From Salinibacterium sp. UTAS2018 (GTDB lineage Bacteria; Actinomycetota; Actinomycetes; Actinomycetales; Microbacteriaceae), in contig NZ_CP035375.1 of NCBI RefSeq assembly GCF_004118935.1, positions 248,001-312,000 of the forward strand: a stretch of 64,000 nt of DNA. Reading direction: 5' to 3'. A program made the position numbers and the translations under genes. The notes under the pieces are model-generated. The model was not told the origin of the DNA. It saw only the letters and a list, made by a program, of their open reading frames with translations, and searched no databases. Positions 60,290 through 64,000 of this stretch are shown piece after piece (position 1 is the stretch's first letter; every line of letters begins with the position of its first letter).

Positions 60290-63200
60290 ATGAAACTACA
60301 GTTCAAGGTCCAGCAGTATCAGACCGAAGCCGTCGACTCGATCGTGGATGTCTTTGAAGGTCAGCCCAAGCATGACGGCATCTCATATCGAATCGACCCC
60401 GGCATGGTGGCGCCTGCGTTAAACCCAACGTTGTTCGAGACAAATGAGACGCCTGACTCTGGTCTTCGGAACGCCGAGATCGCGCTCTCCTCAGCCCAAT
60501 TGTTGGAGGGTATCCACAGAGTGCAGCGGTCTCGCAATCTGCCGGTGTCGTCGAAGGTCATGGAAAGTAGGGCCGCCCCCGGCGCGCCTAGCCTCACAGT
60601 GGAGATGGAGACAGGAACCGGCAAGACTTACGTCTACATAAAGACGATGATGGAACTGCACAAGCGGTATGGCTGGTCGAAGTATATTGTCGTGGTCCCC
60701 TCGGTTGCGATCCGCGAAGGGGTAAAGAAGTCCTTCGACGTGACGGCCGACCATTTCCAACAGTCTTACGGGACCAAACCTCGCTCATTCATCTATAACT
60801 CATCTCAGTTGCACGAGCTAGAGCGTTTCAGCTCCGACTCGGGGGTGCAGGTGATGATCATCAACATCCAGGCATTCAACACAACAGGAAAAGATCAGCG
60901 TCGTATCTACGACGTGCTCGATGATTTCCAGTCACGAAAGCCGATCGACGTGATCAAGGCGAATCGACCGATCGTGATTATCGACGAGCCTCAGCGATTT
61001 GGTGAAGAGTTTGACACCAAGTCAGGAAAACCAAAGAAGCCGTCGACCTCGATTCAATCTCTAGCTGAGTTCAACGCGCTCATGGTTCTGCGCTACTCGG
61101 CCACACACAAGCCCCATCACGACTACACCAAGGTCGTTCGACTAGACGCCCTAGACGCCTACAACCAAAAGTTAGTCAAGAAGATTTCAGTTCGGGGCAT
61201 CACAGTCAAAGGTCTCGCTGGATCAAGCGCGTATCTCTATCTTGATGCGATCGAGATTGCTAAGGGAGCGAAGCCCCGTGCTCGGATTGAGATCGAAGTG
61301 CAGCCCAAGGGCGGACCGATCAAGCGCATGGTCAAACGAGTCGAGAAGGGCACGAATCTTCACGATCTCTCAGGCGGTCTCGAAGCGTACAAGCCTGACG
61401 GGAAGGCGCTCATCGTCAATGACATCGATGCGAACCGCGACGTTATCGAACTGAGTAACGGCGACGTCGTTATCGCGGGGCAACTCGCCGACCGCGACGT
61501 CACGGAGGAGACGAAGCGGCGCATCCAGATTCGTGAGGTCATTCGTGCTCATTTAGACAAGGAACGCGAACTGTTCAGCCAAGGCATCAAGGTACTCTCA
61601 CTATTCTTCATCGATGAGGTCGCCAAGTACCGCAACTACGAACGGGAAGATACCCTCGGCGACTACGCCCGCGTGTTCGAGGAAGAGTTCACGGCGATTC
61701 GCGACGAGGTGCTCGGCGAGTTGGCAATCGACGACGCGACGGAGGAGTACCAAGAGTACTTGCGGCGCGACACGGTTGGCCGGGTGCACGAAGGCTACTT
61801 CTCGATCGACAAGTCGAGCAAGCGTCAGATCGACGGTAAGGTCTCCGGCCGCGGTGACGACAAGGGCCAGTCCACGGACACGGATGCGTACGATCTGATC
61901 CTCAAAGACAAGGAGCGTCTGCTCTCGTTCGAGGAACCGGTACGGTTCCTCTTTTCCCACTCGGCGCTTCGAGAGGGATGGGACAACCCCAATGTGTTCG
62001 TGATGGGCATGCTTAAGAAGAGCGACAACACCGTGTCCCGTCGTCAAGAGATCGGCCGTGGCCTGCGCCTCGCCGTCGACCAGCATGGCGAACGCATGGA
62101 CAACCCCGCCACGGTGCACAACATCAACAAGCTGACGGTGGTCACCGACGAGTCGTATACCGATTTCGTTGCAGGGCTCCAGAAAGAGATAGCCGAATCG
62201 CTTGCGGCGCGGCCGCGCAAGGCCAGCGTCAAGTTCTTCATCGGCAAGACCATCACGACACTGTCCGGTGAATCTCCGGTTGAGGAGGCCGTGGCGCAAG
62301 CTCTCTACAAGTACCTGATCAAGAACGACTACCTCAACGACGATGACACTGTCTCTGACGCATATATGCAGGCAAAAGAGTCTGGGACGCTCGCAGAGCC
62401 TACCTCCGAGGTGCTGCGACCCGTCATTGATTTCTGCTGGCCGCTCGTGGACGCGCTCTATCTTGACGTGTCGATGATCGGCGAGGACGCACGCAAGCCG
62501 AAGAAGATCCCGCTCAACGACGCCAACTTCGCCAAGAAAGAGTTCCAGGAGCTCTGGGGCCGCATCAACCATAGGGCGGTCTATCAGGTCGAGTTCGACT
62601 CAGCGGAACTGATTCAGAAGGCCGTCGGCCACCTCGACAAACACCTGAACGTCGCCGCGATGCAGTACATCGTCCAGACGGGGCAGCAGCGCGATGAGCT
62701 TGAGGCAGCTGACCTGACGAGCGGTTCCGGATTCGCAGTGTCGACTACGCAGACTCACACCGAGACGGTGAGCGCGGGCTCACAGGTGAAGTACGACCTG
62801 TTGGGCGAGATTACGGAGAAGACCCAGCTCACCCGCCGCACAGTCGCCGCGATTCTGAGAGGCGTGGCACCGGGCACGTTCGGGAAGTTCCGATTAAATC
62901 CTGAGCAGTTCATCACGGAGGCTGCGCGGCTGATCAACGAGCAGAAAGCGACTGTCATCGTCGAACACCTGGCGTACGACACGCTAGAGGACCGGTTCGA
63001 CTCGGCGATCTTCACCGAGAATCAAACCGCGCAGGACTTCCGCAAGGCGGGCGCCAAGCTCAAGAAACACGTCTACGACTTCGTGGTGACGGACTCGAAG
63101 ATTGAGCGAGCGTTCGTCACGGAACTGGACACCAGTACGGAGGTCGCTGTTTACGCGAAGCTTCCACGCGGGTTCTTCATCCCGACCCCTGTCGGTGATT

Positions 63201-63427
63201 ACAATCCGGACTGGGCGATCGCGTTCACAGAAGGCAGCGTCAAGCACGTCTACTTTGTGGCTGAAACCAAAGGCTCTCTTTCGACCCTTCAGCTCAAGGG
63301 CATGGAGGACGCCAAGATCGAGTGTGCTCGGAAGTTCTTCGCGTCTCTCAACGCCAAGAACGGTAAGGACGTCAAGTACGACGTCGTCACTGACTACACC
63401 GAGCTGATGCAGCTCGTCAGCGCCTAG
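60290..63427 (+). CDS. Type III-like restriction enzyme Res subunit
   Basis: A 1045-aa ATP-dependent restriction subunit. SF2 motifs: METGTGKTYVY (motif I, 108-113), IIDEPQRFG (motif II as DEPQ, 232-235), a SATHKPHH motif III near 275, LREGWDNPNVF and RRQEIGRGLRLA (motif VI near 585). A C-terminal PD-(D/E)xK nuclease is visible as YNPDWAIAF and VYFVAETKG near residues 970-995. It starts 5 nt after mod. Confidence 0.92.
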   Translation: MKLQFKVQQYQTEAVDSIVDVFEGQPKHDGISYRIDPGMVAPALNPTLFETNETPDSGLRNAEIALSSAQLLEGIHRVQRSRNLPVSSKVMESRAAPGAPSLTVEMETGTGKTYVYIKTMMELHKRYGWSKYIVVVPSVAIREGVKKSFDVTADHFQQSYGTKPRSFIYNSSQLHELERFSSDSGVQVMIINIQAFNTTGKDQRRIYDVLDDFQSRKPIDVIKANRPIVIIDEPQRFGEEFDTKSGKPKKPSTSIQSLAEFNALMVLRYSATHKPHHDYTKVVRLDALDAYNQKLVKKISVRGITVKGLAGSSAYLYLDAIEIAKGAKPRARIEIEVQPKGGPIKRMVKRVEKGTNLHDLSGGLEAYKPDGKALIVNDIDANRDVIELSNGDVVIAGQLADRDVTEETKRRIQIREVIRAHLDKERELFSQGIKVLSLFFIDEVAKYRNYEREDTLGDYARVFEEEFTAIRDEVLGELAIDDATEEYQEYLRRDTVGRVHEGYFSIDKSSKRQIDGKVSGRGDDKGQSTDTDAYDLILKDKERLLSFEEPVRFLFSHSALREGWDNPNVFVMGMLKKSDNTVSRRQEIGRGLRLAVDQHGERMDNPATVHNINKLTVVTDESYTDFVAGLQKEIAESLAARPRKASVKFFIGKTITTLSGESPVEEAVAQALYKYLIKNDYLNDDDTVSDAYMQAKESGTLAEPTSEVLRPVIDFCWPLVDALYLDVSMIGEDARKPKKIPLNDANFAKKEFQELWGRINHRAVYQVEFDSAELIQKAVGHLDKHLNVAAMQYIVQTGQQRDELEAADLTSGSGFAVSTTQTHTETVSAGSQVKYDLLGEITEKTQLTRRTVAAILRGVAPGTFGKFRLNPEQFITEAARLINEQKATVIVEHLAYDTLEDRFDSAIFTENQTAQDFRKAGAKLKKHVYDFVVTDSKIERAFVTELDTSTEVAVYAKLPRGFFIPTPVGDYNPDWAIAFTEGSVKHVYFVAETKGSLSTLQLKGMEDAKIECARKFFASLNAKNGKDVKYDVVTDYTELMQLVSA

Positions 63428-63438
63428 GAGAAGACTCG

Positions 63439-64000
63439 ATGTCGTTCCAGACCCCGCGCAGTATTGAAGAGATGCTCACCGCGATTCATAAGCGGGACTA
63501 TCTGATGCCCGCGATCCAGCGCGAGTTCGTCTGGGGTACCGGCCAGATCGTGCAGCTCTTCGACAGCCTGATGCGGGGCTACCCGGTCGGCTCATTCCTG
63601 CTCTGGGACGTGCAACCTGAGACAGCACAGTCATACACCTTCTACGAGTTTCTGACGAACTTCCACGAGCGAGATAACCCCTACGCCGACAAAGCCACGG
63701 TCGTATCTGGTCGCGGGACGACCGCGGTACTCGACGGACAGCAGCGGCTCACCTCGCTGAACATTGCTCTTTACGGGAGCTACGCAGAGAAGAAGAAGTA
63801 TGCGTGGTGGAACAGCACTGATGCGTTCCCTGTCAAGAGGCTGTACCTCAACCTCGCTGAGGATCCGGCCGATGAAGAGCTGGGTCTGAAGTACGACCTG
63901 CGGTTCCTCAGTGACAAAGAAGCCGTTGCTAAGAACGGCGAAGAAGGCATGTGGTTCCGCGTCGGAGCGGTGCTTGACCTCGCTAACTCCGGCCCGGCCA
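63439..64000 (+). CDS. DUF262 (GmrSD/ParB-like) protein, 3' end outside window
   Basis: The first 187 residues are present. They show the DUF262 signature: RDYLMPAIQREFVWGTGQIVQLFDSLMRGYPVGSFLLW and VLDGQQRLTSLNIALYG (the DGQQR motif). In GmrSD-type IV systems this domain is the GmrS-like NTPase/nuclease, often joined to DUF1524. It begins 11 nt after res, so it belongs to the restriction operon. Confidence 0.88.
   Translation, partial: MSFQTPRSIEEMLTAIHKRDYLMPAIQREFVWGTGQIVQLFDSLMRGYPVGSFLLWDVQPETAQSYTFYEFLTNFHERDNPYADKATVVSGRGTTAVLDGQQRLTSLNIALYGSYAEKKKYAWWNSTDAFPVKRLYLNLAEDPADEELGLKYDLRFLSDKEAVAKNGEEGMWFRVGAVLDLANSGPA

Overview
The window comes from a high-GC actinobacterium, most likely of the family Microbacteriaceae. 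The evidence is the gene order recN-pyrG-NUDIX-xerD-parA-scpA-scpB-rluB-tyrA-cmk-der, frequent GTG starts, ATGA/GTGA translational overlaps, and actinobacterial conjugation families in the second half. The genus is not determined.

Bases 1-24,080 are core chromosome. They hold the 3' part of a 23S rRNA gene, 5S rRNA and a strong terminator. Next comes a dense plus-strand housekeeping run: an RG-rich TPR-like protein, a HAD phosphatase, a 52-aa ORF, tlyA, nadK, recN, pyrG, a NUDIX hydrolase, xerD, parA, scpA/scpB, rluB, tyrA, cmk and der. A convergent DHA2-type MFS pump follows. After it is a TPP-riboswitch-controlled thiM-thiE-thiD/tenA operon, and the core part ends at tRNA-Pro(GGG).

From tRNA-Pro to beyond base 64,000 lies an integrated conjugative element. 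A minus-strand backbone runs from a control region at about 50.7 kb back to the integrase at 24.3 kb. It encodes an ArdC-like protein, Prim-Pol, a DUF2637/HTH membrane protein, ParB, a VirB8-position membrane protein, an M23/transglycosylase cell-wall enzyme, two paralogous small pilin-like proteins (DUF6112 type), a VirB6-like protein, an SCO6880-family protein, a VirB4-like ATPase, a VirD4-like coupling protein, SSB, a DUF4913-like protein, an excisionase-like HTH protein and the tyrosine integrase. The control region has four copies of a TTGAGCATGCKCAA-type operator between divergent promoters. On the other side it drives a XRE-like regulator, an ImmA/IrrE protease, a polytopic membrane protein and an anchored alpha/beta hydrolase.

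Three blocks look like cargo. (1) 29.2-33.9 kb, plus strand, inserted inside the transfer genes: an antitoxin-like HTH protein, an 885-aa protein joining an IF2-N-like domain, a PIN nuclease, an atypical protein kinase and a zinc-ribbon array, then a von Willebrand A protein and a PP2C phosphatase. This resembles a YegI/YegL/YegK (TerY-P-type) phospho-signalling triad with a nuclease built in, and it is the best candidate here for an undescribed defence or stress system. (2) 36.4-39.1 kb: a two-gene glycine-zipper membrane/coiled-coil pair beside an unknown divergent gene. (3) 54.1 kb to the window end: an extended type III restriction-modification island with HTH, SNF2-type helicase, DUF4391-like protein, beta-class N6-adenine methyltransferase, Res helicase-nuclease and a truncated DUF262 (GmrSD-type) protein. 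No relaxase and no right attachment site were seen in the window.
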